The position numbers were made by a program, and so were the translations under genes. The notes beneath the pieces were generated by a model that was given only the letters and a program-made list of their open reading frames with translations, searched no databases and had not been told where the DNA came from. From Candidatus Fermentibacterales bacterium (lineage in GTDB: Bacteria > Fermentibacterota > Fermentibacteria > Fermentibacterales > JAFGKQ01), in NCBI GenBank assembly GCA_016928495.1, contig JAFGKQ010000013.1, forward strand, positions 1 to 7,424: a DNA stretch of 7,424 bases, given 5' to 3'. Shown here piece after piece: positions 1 through 6,016 of this stretch. Every line of letters starts with the position of its first letter. Position 1 is the stretch's first letter.

Positions 1-448
1 CCAGGTCGGCAACGAAGGGAAGCCTCGAGATGGCGCGAAGCCACTCCGCAACGAGCTCCGGATCGTAGGGCTCGCCCGGCTCGATGTCCAGGTACCTGGT
101 CAGGGTCCGGGGTCTGGTCGTCTCGATGCCCTCGACCGTCACCTCCTCCAGGTTCGCGTGTCTTCCGGCGACGACCCGGGCGGAGAGCGTGTCCGTAGCC
201 GACAGGTAGCAGAACACCGAAGCGAATGGATAGCCCATCGTCAGGTACCACTCGAGGATCGCCTCCTGCAGATCGAGGACCAGAGAGTCCTCGAGAACAG
301 GCAGTGCATCCGGAATGCCCTGCTCGCCCCGATCGGGCAGCGGCGGCCCACCCTCCAGGAGCAGCGCGTACTCCGCCTCCGAAGCGACCTGACCGGACAG
401 AAGCAGCAGGGTCAGGGCCGCGGACGCCAGTCCCGGGATTCCGCCCAT
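1..448 (-). CDS. Omp85/TpsB-superfamily outer-membrane protein, N-terminal part (POTRA region), 3' end outside window
   Basis: The frame starts at ATG (448-446), shares one base with the stop of the barrel gene (TGATG), and runs off the left edge after 149 complete codons. Residues 1-23 look like a signal peptide (MGGIPGLASAALTLLLLSG, then Q-V-A-S). A spacer of about 35 residues follows. Residues 58-100 resemble the second half of a POTRA domain: a helix, then 'LTMGYPFASV' (the usual 'Y...GYp.a.v'). Residues 100-149 start another POTRA: strand 'LEEVTVEGIE', 'LTRYLDIEPGEPYDPELV', then a helix ending in 'ISRLPFVADL'. In known families (BamA, TamA, TpsB/FhaC) POTRA domains sit in the periplasm in front of a 16-strand barrel that inserts or exports proteins; the barrel here would lie beyond the window. 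Only a weak ribosome-binding sequence (GAG, 6 nt upstream) is present, so translation is probably coupled to the barrel gene. Which Omp85 subfamily it belongs to cannot be told. Confidence 0.78.
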   Translation of the reverse strand, partial: MGGIPGLASAALTLLLLSGQVASEAEYALLLEGGPPLPDRGEQGIPDALPVLEDSLVLDLQEAILEWYLTMGYPFASVFCYLSATDTLSARVVAGRHANLEEVTVEGIETTRPRTLTRYLDIEPGEPYDPELVAEWLRAISRLPFVADL

Positions 449-3400
449 CAGAAGCTCAGGGTCCCGGTGAGGCCACCGTTGTGCGTCCAGTCCGAGCCGG
501 CCAGTTGCCTTCCGCTGTAGAACGCGCTGATCTCCAGGCCCGATCCCATGCGCCTTCCAACGCGGAGATAGGGTCGGAGGGACAGCCCGGCGTCAGCCAG
601 GTCGAAAAACCATGCCGGCAGGTCATTCGACCCGGTCCCGGAAACGATGTAGGACAACCCGAACTGCCCGTTGAAGCTCCAGCCTCCGCCCCTCAGGAGG
701 CCATGCGGCATCAGCTCGTACATGTCCGCGGCCAGATCGAGCCCATCGTCCCGTCTGGTCTCCCAGCCGAGCAGGCTCCCTAGCTCGAGCGATCCGTCCG
801 GCAGGTACGACGGGTCCAGCTCGAGGCGCACTCCCCTGAGGTCCCTGGGCTCGTAGAAGTCCTCGGTCTCCCTCGAGACCGCAGCAGACGCCTCGAGCCT
901 CAGCGTGGGGGCAGGACGTGCCACCGGCCCGACCTCGAGTCTCCAACCCTGCCGGTAGCGTCTGCCTGCGCCGGCATAGGCCGCGGTCTCGAACCAGATC
1001 TCGGCCCTTCCACCGAGTCTCCTCAGCAGGCCCTCGTTCCACTGGACCCAGGGGGACAGGCTCACCGACCTGCTCGCAGTGCCCGATTCCCGGTTCCTCA
1101 GGGCGTCGAGGAGCAGGAGCGTCCGCAGGCGCCCCGAATCCCCGCTGTTGGCAAGCCCTATTCCGGCATCGACGCCGGACGAGCTGCTGAGGTTCGCAGA
1201 AAGGTTGAGATCCAGGCTGGCCTGGACCACAAGGTCGCCCTCCTCGCCGCTGGCGTAGTACTTCTCGTAATCTCCGTCGGGATCGGGGTACCAGGTTCCC
1301 GTGCCCTCGTCGTAGCTGTAGTCTCCCTCGCCTTCCCCAACGTACCTGTAACGGACCTCTATCTCCCTGGCCAGCACTCCGGACCCGCTGTAGATCATCT
1401 GAGCCCAGCCGAGACTACCGCTCGTCGAGCACCGCACGGAGATGGCGTCAGCCGAGACGGAGCCACCACCCGGGTAGAAGCTCTCCGAGTGCTCGAAGCT
1501 GGCGGAGCCGGCTCCTACTCCCTGGGCAGAGGCCGAAGCCTCCATTGCCGCCCTGAGGGTCCTCTCGGGCCTGGGCTGTCCGTCTCCGCTTCTGCCGTCA
1601 GTCTCGAGCTCGATGCTGAGATCGCCCGCCAGCCCGCGTCCGGAGGATGATGACAACCCCACGCCGGCCACCGAGACGTAGCCCTCGAGGCTATCTGCCC
1701 AGGCGTCCCTCTGAAGCGTGAAGGAAGCGCGCGGCGTCAGCCTTCCCAGGCAGTAGTCGACTGCTGCGGCGCCCCTGGTTCTACTGCCGGCGGCCATGCT
1801 CATGGTCTCGGACCTCTCGTTGATGCTTCCGAGAAGCCGCAGGCCGGCCGGTCCCGGACTGAGCTCGAGGCTTGTCCTCGCCCTCGAGAGCCTTCCGCCC
1901 GAGGATAGCGATCTCCAGCCGGCAGAGCCTGTCAGGAATCTGCTGACGATCGCTGCCTCGGCGATGTCGTCCGCGGAGGAGTAACCGGCGGGAAGGGCCC
2001 AGGAGGCCAGCGAGCTATCCGCCTCCAGTCTGCCGGGCGATCTGAAGCCGTCCGTCCCTATCTGCAGCACGGCAGAGACGACCGGCCCGGAATCACCGAA
2101 AGGGGTGAGACGGGCGCTGGAGCGAACGCAGGTGCCCGACCTGGTAGTGATGTCGCTGGCCAGGATGTTGTCGCTCCTTCGCGAGACCGCGGCCTCCGTC
2201 TCCAGATTGAGAGCGCCCGCGTCCAGGCCCAGCAGGAAGGCTGCCGCTTCGTGGCTCTCGGGAAGGGCGAGGTAGCGTCTCGGGAGATGGGTCCCCTGCT
2301 CCTCGCCGGCCCAGGAGTATCCGCCCGTGAACGAGTCGTAGACGTAGTCCCCGGGAGCCTCCGGCGGTCTGCTGAAGAAGACCCTCCAGGAGCCGTTGCC
2401 CGGCCCCACGTAGAGGAAGTGCCCGAGGCTGTCCAGATCGTAGGATCCCTCGCCATCGCCGACGAGCTCCCCTCCGAAGACGTAGGCGCTGTCGCTCTCG
2501 CCCCCGGCAGCCTCGAGTGCCTGCAGAGCCTCCTCATCCAGAGAGAAGCCGATCGGGTCTCCGGTGTCATCGCTCTCGGAGAGACCGGCGGCGCCGATCC
2601 GCAGGCCTTCCCCGGCGTTCCAGCAGACATCGCCGGTGAAAAGGTCCCTCCTGTAGCCATCCGTCTGTCTGGCGAAGTAGGCCTCGACCCTCTGCTCTCG
2701 CCTTATCAGCCTCGCCGGGGTAAAGGTTATCGCGCCGGCCGAGTAGTCCATCGTGTAGTCCCTCGTTACGCCCCTGCTCAGCAGGGCCCCGTCGAGGTAC
2801 ACGATCTCGCTTCCCGGGGCGATCCCGCCGCTGGGCACCAGGTCGTAGGGACCCTGAACGCCCTCCGACGTGTGGAAGACCGCGCTTCCGGTGCGGTCGC
2901 CAGCGATAGCGTAGCCCCCGGATAGCCCCATGGCGCCGGTCTCGAGTCCGGCTTCGATCCCGGAGACCTCCCTGTCCCAGCTCAGAGGCGCGGGGCCATC
3001 CCTGGACCAGTCCATGTCGCCCAGACGGGCGTGATAGTCGGGACCGTACAGCCCGAGCGAAACCCGGTCCAGCTCGCTGAGGAGCTCGGAGGAGCCGGAA
3101 CCGAGAGGCAGGTTCTCGTCCGTCAGCTCGCCGGAGACCCTGACGTCCGGGGCGAGGTTGCCGCTAATGGAGAGCCTGAGGGCCTGGTCGAGGCCCCCAT
3201 CGTCCCCGAGCGAGATGCCGAGCCTCTTCTGGCCGGAGATGTAGAGGCCCGGTGGACCCTGCTCGCTCCCGGAGAACCCGAGTGGCAGGATCGAGTCCAG
3301 GTCGACCGGCTCGGTCTCGAGCGGCCGCAGGTCGAGCCTCCTGAAGGACGCCACGCTGAGGGGAGCCCGATCGAAGACGAAGGTGACCAGAGTGCCATTC

Positions 3401-3594
3401 TCCGCTGCCTCGGGAAGGACCAGCCCCAGCCTCGATCCCCTGGCCTCGACGAGAACGCCGACGGTGTCCTCACCGATCACCGCCATGGCAGTGCCGGGAA
3501 CCACCCAGATGGAATCCGGCAGGCTGCAGAACCCCGAGCCATCGCTCGGCCACTCCAGGCTGAATCCGAGCAGCAGAGGCACAAGAAGGCTCAC
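448..3594 (-). CDS. Large outer-membrane beta-barrel-type protein (1048 aa), SprA-reminiscent motifs, function unknown
   Basis: The chosen start is GTG at 3594, which overlaps the previous stop as GTGA and begins a signal-like segment (MSLLVPLLLGFSLEW). The frame stays open to an ATG at 3966, but that extension of 124 residues is Arg/Gly/Pro-rich and lies entirely over the upstream gene, so it is a shadow. Residues 22-105 form a small beta-rich domain. Residues 116-195 carry 'LYISGQKRLGISLG', 'LDQALRLSISGNLAPDV', 'SGELTDENLPL', 'ELDRVSLGLYGP' and 'ARLGDMDW'. Residues 257-308 carry 'GIAPGSEIVYLDGALLSRG', 'DYTMDYSAGAITFTPARLI' and 'VEAYFAR'. From about 450 on, alternating polar/aromatic strands with Ser/Gly-rich turns continue to a terminal Phe (TGTLSF), as in barrels inserted by BamA. 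I associate these motifs with large, unnamed outer-membrane proteins of FCB-type bacteria; the 'DY..DY..G.itF' unit also recalls SprA/Sov, which is roughly 2400 residues. There is no plug or TonB box that I can see. The signal for outer-membrane location is good; the function is unknown. Confidence 0.82.
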   Translation of the reverse strand: MSLLVPLLLGFSLEWPSDGSGFCSLPDSIWVVPGTAMAVIGEDTVGVLVEARGSRLGLVLPEAAENGTLVTFVFDRAPLSVASFRRLDLRPLETEPVDLDSILPLGFSGSEQGPPGLYISGQKRLGISLGDDGGLDQALRLSISGNLAPDVRVSGELTDENLPLGSGSSELLSELDRVSLGLYGPDYHARLGDMDWSRDGPAPLSWDREVSGIEAGLETGAMGLSGGYAIAGDRTGSAVFHTSEGVQGPYDLVPSGGIAPGSEIVYLDGALLSRGVTRDYTMDYSAGAITFTPARLIRREQRVEAYFARQTDGYRRDLFTGDVCWNAGEGLRIGAAGLSESDDTGDPIGFSLDEEALQALEAAGGESDSAYVFGGELVGDGEGSYDLDSLGHFLYVGPGNGSWRVFFSRPPEAPGDYVYDSFTGGYSWAGEEQGTHLPRRYLALPESHEAAAFLLGLDAGALNLETEAAVSRRSDNILASDITTRSGTCVRSSARLTPFGDSGPVVSAVLQIGTDGFRSPGRLEADSSLASWALPAGYSSADDIAEAAIVSRFLTGSAGWRSLSSGGRLSRARTSLELSPGPAGLRLLGSINERSETMSMAAGSRTRGAAAVDYCLGRLTPRASFTLQRDAWADSLEGYVSVAGVGLSSSSGRGLAGDLSIELETDGRSGDGQPRPERTLRAAMEASASAQGVGAGSASFEHSESFYPGGGSVSADAISVRCSTSGSLGWAQMIYSGSGVLAREIEVRYRYVGEGEGDYSYDEGTGTWYPDPDGDYEKYYASGEEGDLVVQASLDLNLSANLSSSSGVDAGIGLANSGDSGRLRTLLLLDALRNRESGTASRSVSLSPWVQWNEGLLRRLGGRAEIWFETAAYAGAGRRYRQGWRLEVGPVARPAPTLRLEASAAVSRETEDFYEPRDLRGVRLELDPSYLPDGSLELGSLLGWETRRDDGLDLAADMYELMPHGLLRGGGWSFNGQFGLSYIVSGTGSNDLPAWFFDLADAGLSLRPYLRVGRRMGSGLEISAFYSGRQLAGSDWTHNGGLTGTLSF
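1255..1344 (-). repeat. Protein-level repeat copy 3: 'VGEGEGDYSYDEGTG' motif
   Basis: This encodes residues 751-780, reading 'YVGEGEGDYSYDEGTGTWY' and then 'PDPDGDYEKYY'. It is the fullest copy, joining the V-G-x-G-E-G start seen in copy 1 to the G-D-Y-x-Y-D-x-x-T-G core seen in copy 2. It sits between barrel-like strands ('LAREIEVRYR' before, 'GDLVVQASLDLNLSANL' after), so it is probably a long acidic loop; the many Asp and Glu could bind Ca2+ (inference). Confidence 0.55.
2299..2352 (-). repeat. Protein-level repeat copy 2: 'GDYVYDxxTGxY' motif
   Basis: This encodes residues 415-432, 'GDYVYDSFTGGYSWAGEE', only 11 residues after the end of copy 1 (which ends at residue 403). The G-D-Y-x-Y-D-x-x-T-G-x-Y/W pattern is shared with the copy near residue 757. 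It lacks the leading V-G-x-G-E-G, so it is a partial match. Confidence 0.45.
2386..2466 (-). repeat. Protein-level repeat copy 1: 'VGxGEGxYxxD' motif
   Basis: This encodes residues 377-403 of the barrel protein: 'LVGDGEGSYDLDSLGHF' followed by 'LYVGPGNGSW'. It matches the copy at residues 751-780 ('YVGEGEGDYSYDEGTGTWY') in the pattern V-G-x-G-E-G-x-Y-x-x-D-x-x-G, six to eight residues before a second Gly/Pro-rich turn. The DNA itself is not obviously repeated; the similarity is in the protein. Confidence 0.55.
2671..2853 (-). other. Conserved 'G...lDG..L.rG..DYt.DY..G.itFt' module in the barrel protein
   Basis: This segment encodes residues 248-308 of the 1048-residue protein. Key positions are Gly-Pro-Tyr at 248-250, 'GSEIVYLDGALLSRG' at 261-275, Asp-Tyr at 279-280, Asp-Tyr at 283-284, Gly287, 'ITFT' at 289-292, and the strand 'QRVEAYFAR' at 301-309. 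The spacing of two Asp-Tyr pairs followed by Gly and a Thr/Phe strand is the part I recognise best from large FCB outer-membrane proteins and SprA-like proteins. It is most likely an extracellular or periplasmic beta-sandwich between the N-terminal domain and the barrel. The family resemblance is from memory, not a search. Confidence 0.5.
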
Positions 3595-4352
3595 GGCAGC
3601 ACCGTCAGAGAGTTGCCGGCGCCGCAGACGGCCGCGATTCGGCCCGATGGAGACACCGCAACTCCGCTGAGCCCGCTGATGCCAGTGCCCACGAGCGAGT
3701 CCTGCGGCAGGAAGAGGAGCTGCGACTCCTCCCCTTCGAGCAGGAGGACGAAGCCGCGGGCCCAGGACGCTGCGTCTACCGCCCCGCCCGAGTGGACCTT
3801 CTCCGGAGGCTCCCCCGGAGAGAACAGCCACGCGGCGCCATCGCAGCAGGCCAGCCCGGAGCCCCTCCAGCAGGCGAGCCTGCCGATCCGGCAGGGCTCC
3901 AGGTCGACAAGCCCGAAGTCGGGAAGCTCCGCGTCCACGACCATCCCCTGATCCGCGAGCAGGCACCAGAGCCCGATCCCCTGAAGAGCGATCGCGGTCG
4001 GCCTGCCATCGAGAGGGATCTCCTCCAGGAGCCCCCCCTCAGAGTCGTATCGCAGGATTCTGTCTCCAACGGGATCCGAGACGTAGTATCCGCCTCCGGG
4101 GATCCTGGCCATGCCTCCGGGGACCGGGACCTCCATCAGGTCGGCCGAGCCCGTCATCTCTCCCTCGGAGACGATCACGAGATGCGGAAGATTGGCGCAG
4201 AGAAGAAAGAGCCTCTCTTCATCCGGCGACCAGCAGACATCGACGATCGGAGAGCCCGCCTCGAAGATGGGCGCAGGGGGCCCGCCGGGCGCAAGGGCGG
4301 CACTCAGGAGCAGGCTAGCGAACCAGAGCGATCTTGCCTGTCCCGGCCGCAT
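3591..4352 (-). CDS. Small exported NHL/WD-type beta-propeller-like protein, cysteine-rich
   Basis: This gives 253 residues from ATG at 4352. I chose that start because it begins a typical signal peptide (MRPGQARSLWFASLLLSAAL, then A-P-G-G). The frame stays open upstream, but only as a Ser/Arg/Thr-rich shadow of the peptidase gene. Propeller-like units are visible: 'PIVDVCWSPDEERLFLLCAN' (35-54, like a TolB/WD strand pair), 'GGGYYVSDPVGDRILRYDSE' (86-105, NHL-like), 'ARGFVLLLEGEESQLLFLP' (198-216) and 'SGVAVSPSGRIAAVCGAGN' (229-247). About five blades would fit. Eight cysteines lie at 40, 52, 130, 154, 161, 169, 170 and 243, which is many for so small a protein and would suit disulfides in the periplasm or outside. 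No catalytic motif, lipobox or sorting tail is seen. It overlaps the peptidase gene by 38 nt and ends inside the GTGA that starts the barrel gene, so its role is probably tied to one of them. The function is unknown. Confidence 0.75.
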   Translation of the reverse strand: MRPGQARSLWFASLLLSAALAPGGPPAPIFEAGSPIVDVCWSPDEERLFLLCANLPHLVIVSEGEMTGSADLMEVPVPGGMARIPGGGYYVSDPVGDRILRYDSEGGLLEEIPLDGRPTAIALQGIGLWCLLADQGMVVDAELPDFGLVDLEPCRIGRLACWRGSGLACCDGAAWLFSPGEPPEKVHSGGAVDAASWARGFVLLLEGEESQLLFLPQDSLVGTGISGLSGVAVSPSGRIAAVCGAGNSLTVLP

Positions 4353-6015
4353 TTCCCTGCGTGAGGCGGAAGAAGTAGACCCCGGTGCTGAGGCTCTCCG
4401 CTCCGGAGTACTCGAGAAGCGCCTGCCCGGCCTGAACCGTCCCGAAATCGACCGTATGGACGTGACTTCCCTCCAGATCGAACAACGCGAGCTGAACGGG
4501 CCCGCCGTTCGACTCGAACTCGAAGAAGACGGAACCGAGGCTGGGGTTGGGATAGACGAGGATCTGGTCGTCGGAGCCGGCCTGCAGGGCATCGTCGGCA
4601 GCGACCTCGAGCATGAGGCCGAAATCCGAGTTGGCGAAGAGCAGCATGTCGCAGGAGTCGGGCATGGCGGCAGCGAGCTGCATGCCTGTCCCGGTCTGCA
4701 GCCGCTCCACCGCGACCGACCCGTCCGGGCCCCGCGAGACCCTGTAGGCCGAGAGCTCGCCGAGCCCCTCGGCGCTCGCCCTGAGGCTTCCCTCCCCGGT
4801 AGAGGGCAGCAGACCGTAGTAGTCTCCGGTCCTGGGCAGGATCTCGTGCTGCCTGTGGATGGCCGGCAGGCTGTCCACGAGCAGGGAGTAGTCGAGGCCA
4901 CGGCGCCCCCCCTGTCCCATGGGATCGAAGTCGGCGATCCTGAAGGACTCGTAGCCGTAGAGGCCGCCGCAGACGTCCGGGTCGTCCACCCAGTTCGCGA
5001 CCAGCCAGTCCTCGAGGATCGAGTCCAGATCCACGGAGCCGCCGATTGCCGATTCGATGGAGCGCTGGAGCCCTTCCAGGCCCCTCTCCCCGGAATGCAG
5101 GCTGTTCCAGAGAAACCGGCTCCCTCCGTAGTTCTCGTAGATGTAGGCGAAGAACAGGTAGCCCGCGCCGTAGCCGGCGACGTAGCGGTAGTCGTCTTCG
5201 TAGCTCGTCCAGCCAAGAGGGCTCACTCCGCCGACCTCCAGGAAGGTGGCCACCTGCTCGACCTTGTAGCCGCACACGAACGGACCGGATTGCGCCTGGT
5301 TCTCGATGACCCAGAGCTCCTCGCCGCTGAAGGGCCTGATGCCCCACTGGATCAGATGCACCAGCTCGTGAGCGGAGACGTAGATCGCGTCATCCAGGTC
5401 CGCCGGATCGCAGTCTATGTACAGCATCTCGACCTCGTTCGAGTGACCGCCGTAGATGAACCTGGCCTCGTAGTCGGTGAACTGGTTGTAAGGCGAGAAG
5501 TAACCGAGGATCGTCAGGTTGCTCTGGACCGGGTCCCTTATGTCCAGGACCAGGAAGTAGACCCTCGGGTCGCCGTCGATCTCGTCGGGAATGGCTCCGA
5601 ACGTCGCCTCGTCCACTCCTACGATACCTCCGCTGTCAGCAGGCGTGGACTGCTCCAGAGCGAGGGCGAGGGCGTCAACGTCTTCCTGGTCGAAGCTGGT
5701 GTTCCATACGTAGTCCTCGACGAATACATAGGTCCTCTCGCCAACGTGCCTGCACGTGGCGGAGAGCAGGTAGAATGTGCCGTAGACCGGGTCGTCGGAG
5801 AAGTCCTGCGCCCAGAAGCTCACGCGATCGCCCACCTGGTGCCCCCCGGCTGTGGCGAGCGGTCCGCTCGGCTGAATGGCAGGATCGTGCCTTGACGTGA
5901 TCTCCATTACCCTGGGGTCCAGGAAGGTCCCGTCGATCGGCAGTCTGGCGGAGGTGGCCGCAGCTGGGAGAAGGAGCATTGCGACGAGGCCCGCCGCCCG
6001 GATGCGCAGCGCCAT
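4315..6015 (-). CDS. Secreted HExxH (gluzincin-type) metallopeptidase, M30/hyicolysin-like, with C-terminal sorting tail
   Basis: This gives 566 residues from ATG at 6015, one base after the previous stop, with GAGG 7 nt upstream. A signal peptide covers about residues 1-23 (MALRIRAAGLVAMLLLPAAA). Residues 60-160 form an N-terminal domain ('VGDRVSFWAQDF', 'RVYFLVLDIRD') like that preceding M30-type catalytic domains. Residues 170-175 (LGYFSP) and 193-203 (NEVEMLYIDCD) lead to the zinc motif 'AHELVHLIQW': H216, E217 and H220. E238 in 'EELWVIENQAQ', 18 residues after H220, is the probable third zinc ligand. The helical region after it ('GAGYLFFAYIYENYGGSRFL', 'LEDWLVANWVDD') also fits the family. 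Residues 486-566 are a PNP-type sorting tail. The protein should hydrolyse peptides outside the cell or on its surface. The oddity is that E238 is followed by Asn-Gln-Ala-Gln, where the family usually has Gly-Leu-Ala-Glu. Peptidase identity is well supported; the exact family assignment less so. Confidence 0.85.
   Translation of the reverse strand: MALRIRAAGLVAMLLLPAAATSARLPIDGTFLDPRVMEITSRHDPAIQPSGPLATAGGHQVGDRVSFWAQDFSDDPVYGTFYLLSATCRHVGERTYVFVEDYVWNTSFDQEDVDALALALEQSTPADSGGIVGVDEATFGAIPDEIDGDPRVYFLVLDIRDPVQSNLTILGYFSPYNQFTDYEARFIYGGHSNEVEMLYIDCDPADLDDAIYVSAHELVHLIQWGIRPFSGEELWVIENQAQSGPFVCGYKVEQVATFLEVGGVSPLGWTSYEDDYRYVAGYGAGYLFFAYIYENYGGSRFLWNSLHSGERGLEGLQRSIESAIGGSVDLDSILEDWLVANWVDDPDVCGGLYGYESFRIADFDPMGQGGRRGLDYSLLVDSLPAIHRQHEILPRTGDYYGLLPSTGEGSLRASAEGLGELSAYRVSRGPDGSVAVERLQTGTGMQLAAAMPDSCDMLLFANSDFGLMLEVAADDALQAGSDDQILVYPNPSLGSVFFEFESNGGPVQLALFDLEGSHVHTVDFGTVQAGQALLEYSGAESLSTGVYFFRLTQGNAAGTGKIALVR
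4318..4560 (-). other. C-terminal type A-like sorting domain (T9SS / FlgD-like fold) of the metallopeptidase
   Basis: This encodes residues 486-566: 'LVYPNPSLGSVFFEF', then 'VQLALFDLEGSHVHTVDFG', 'AGQALLEYSG', 'LSTGVYFFRLTQG' and a final 'GTGKIALVR'. The order (PNP turn, 'v.l.lFD..G..v', 'l.tGvYf.rl..g', a terminal K-x-x-x-x-R strand) is that of type IX secretion sorting domains and the related FlgD-like Ig fold. In Bacteroidota such tails direct proteins through the SprA translocon to the surface. Confidence 0.8.
4355..4358 (-). promoter_or_regulatory. Weak, closely spaced ribosome-binding site of the small propeller gene
   Basis: AGGG on the minus strand lies only 2 nt before the ATG at 4352, too close for a good site. 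Translation of this gene may depend largely on coupling to the peptidase gene that covers it. The start is chosen on the signal peptide rather than on this site. Confidence 0.3.
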
Positions 6016-6016
6016 C

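Noticed and set aside
3031-3951. A 306-codon plus-strand frame opposite the start of the barrel gene, and a similar one at 2251-2925
   Set aside because: Both are codon-aligned antisense shadows of the barrel frame, with low-complexity Glu/Pro/Arg-rich products.
3595-3966. An N-terminal extension of the barrel gene by 124 codons to an ATG at 3966
   Set aside because: It lies wholly over the small propeller gene and reads as Arg/Gly/Pro-rich nonsense. The GTG at 3594 gives a signal peptide and a GTGA junction.
4353-5216. An N-terminal extension of the small propeller gene to 5216
   Set aside because: The translation is Ser/Arg/Thr/Pro-rich shadow of the peptidase gene; the ATG at 4352 begins a clear signal peptide.
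4304-5347. A 347-codon minus-strand frame inside the peptidase gene
   Set aside because: Arg/Gly-rich product with no motif, in a different frame from the gene with the HELVH motif and the sorting tail.
4111-5895. A 594-codon open frame on the plus strand opposite the peptidase gene
   Set aside because: It is codon-aligned with the minus-strand peptidase gene. Its lack of stops only means that the gene avoids TTA, CTA and TCA codons, as expected at high G+C. The translation has no domain, signal peptide or plausible start context.
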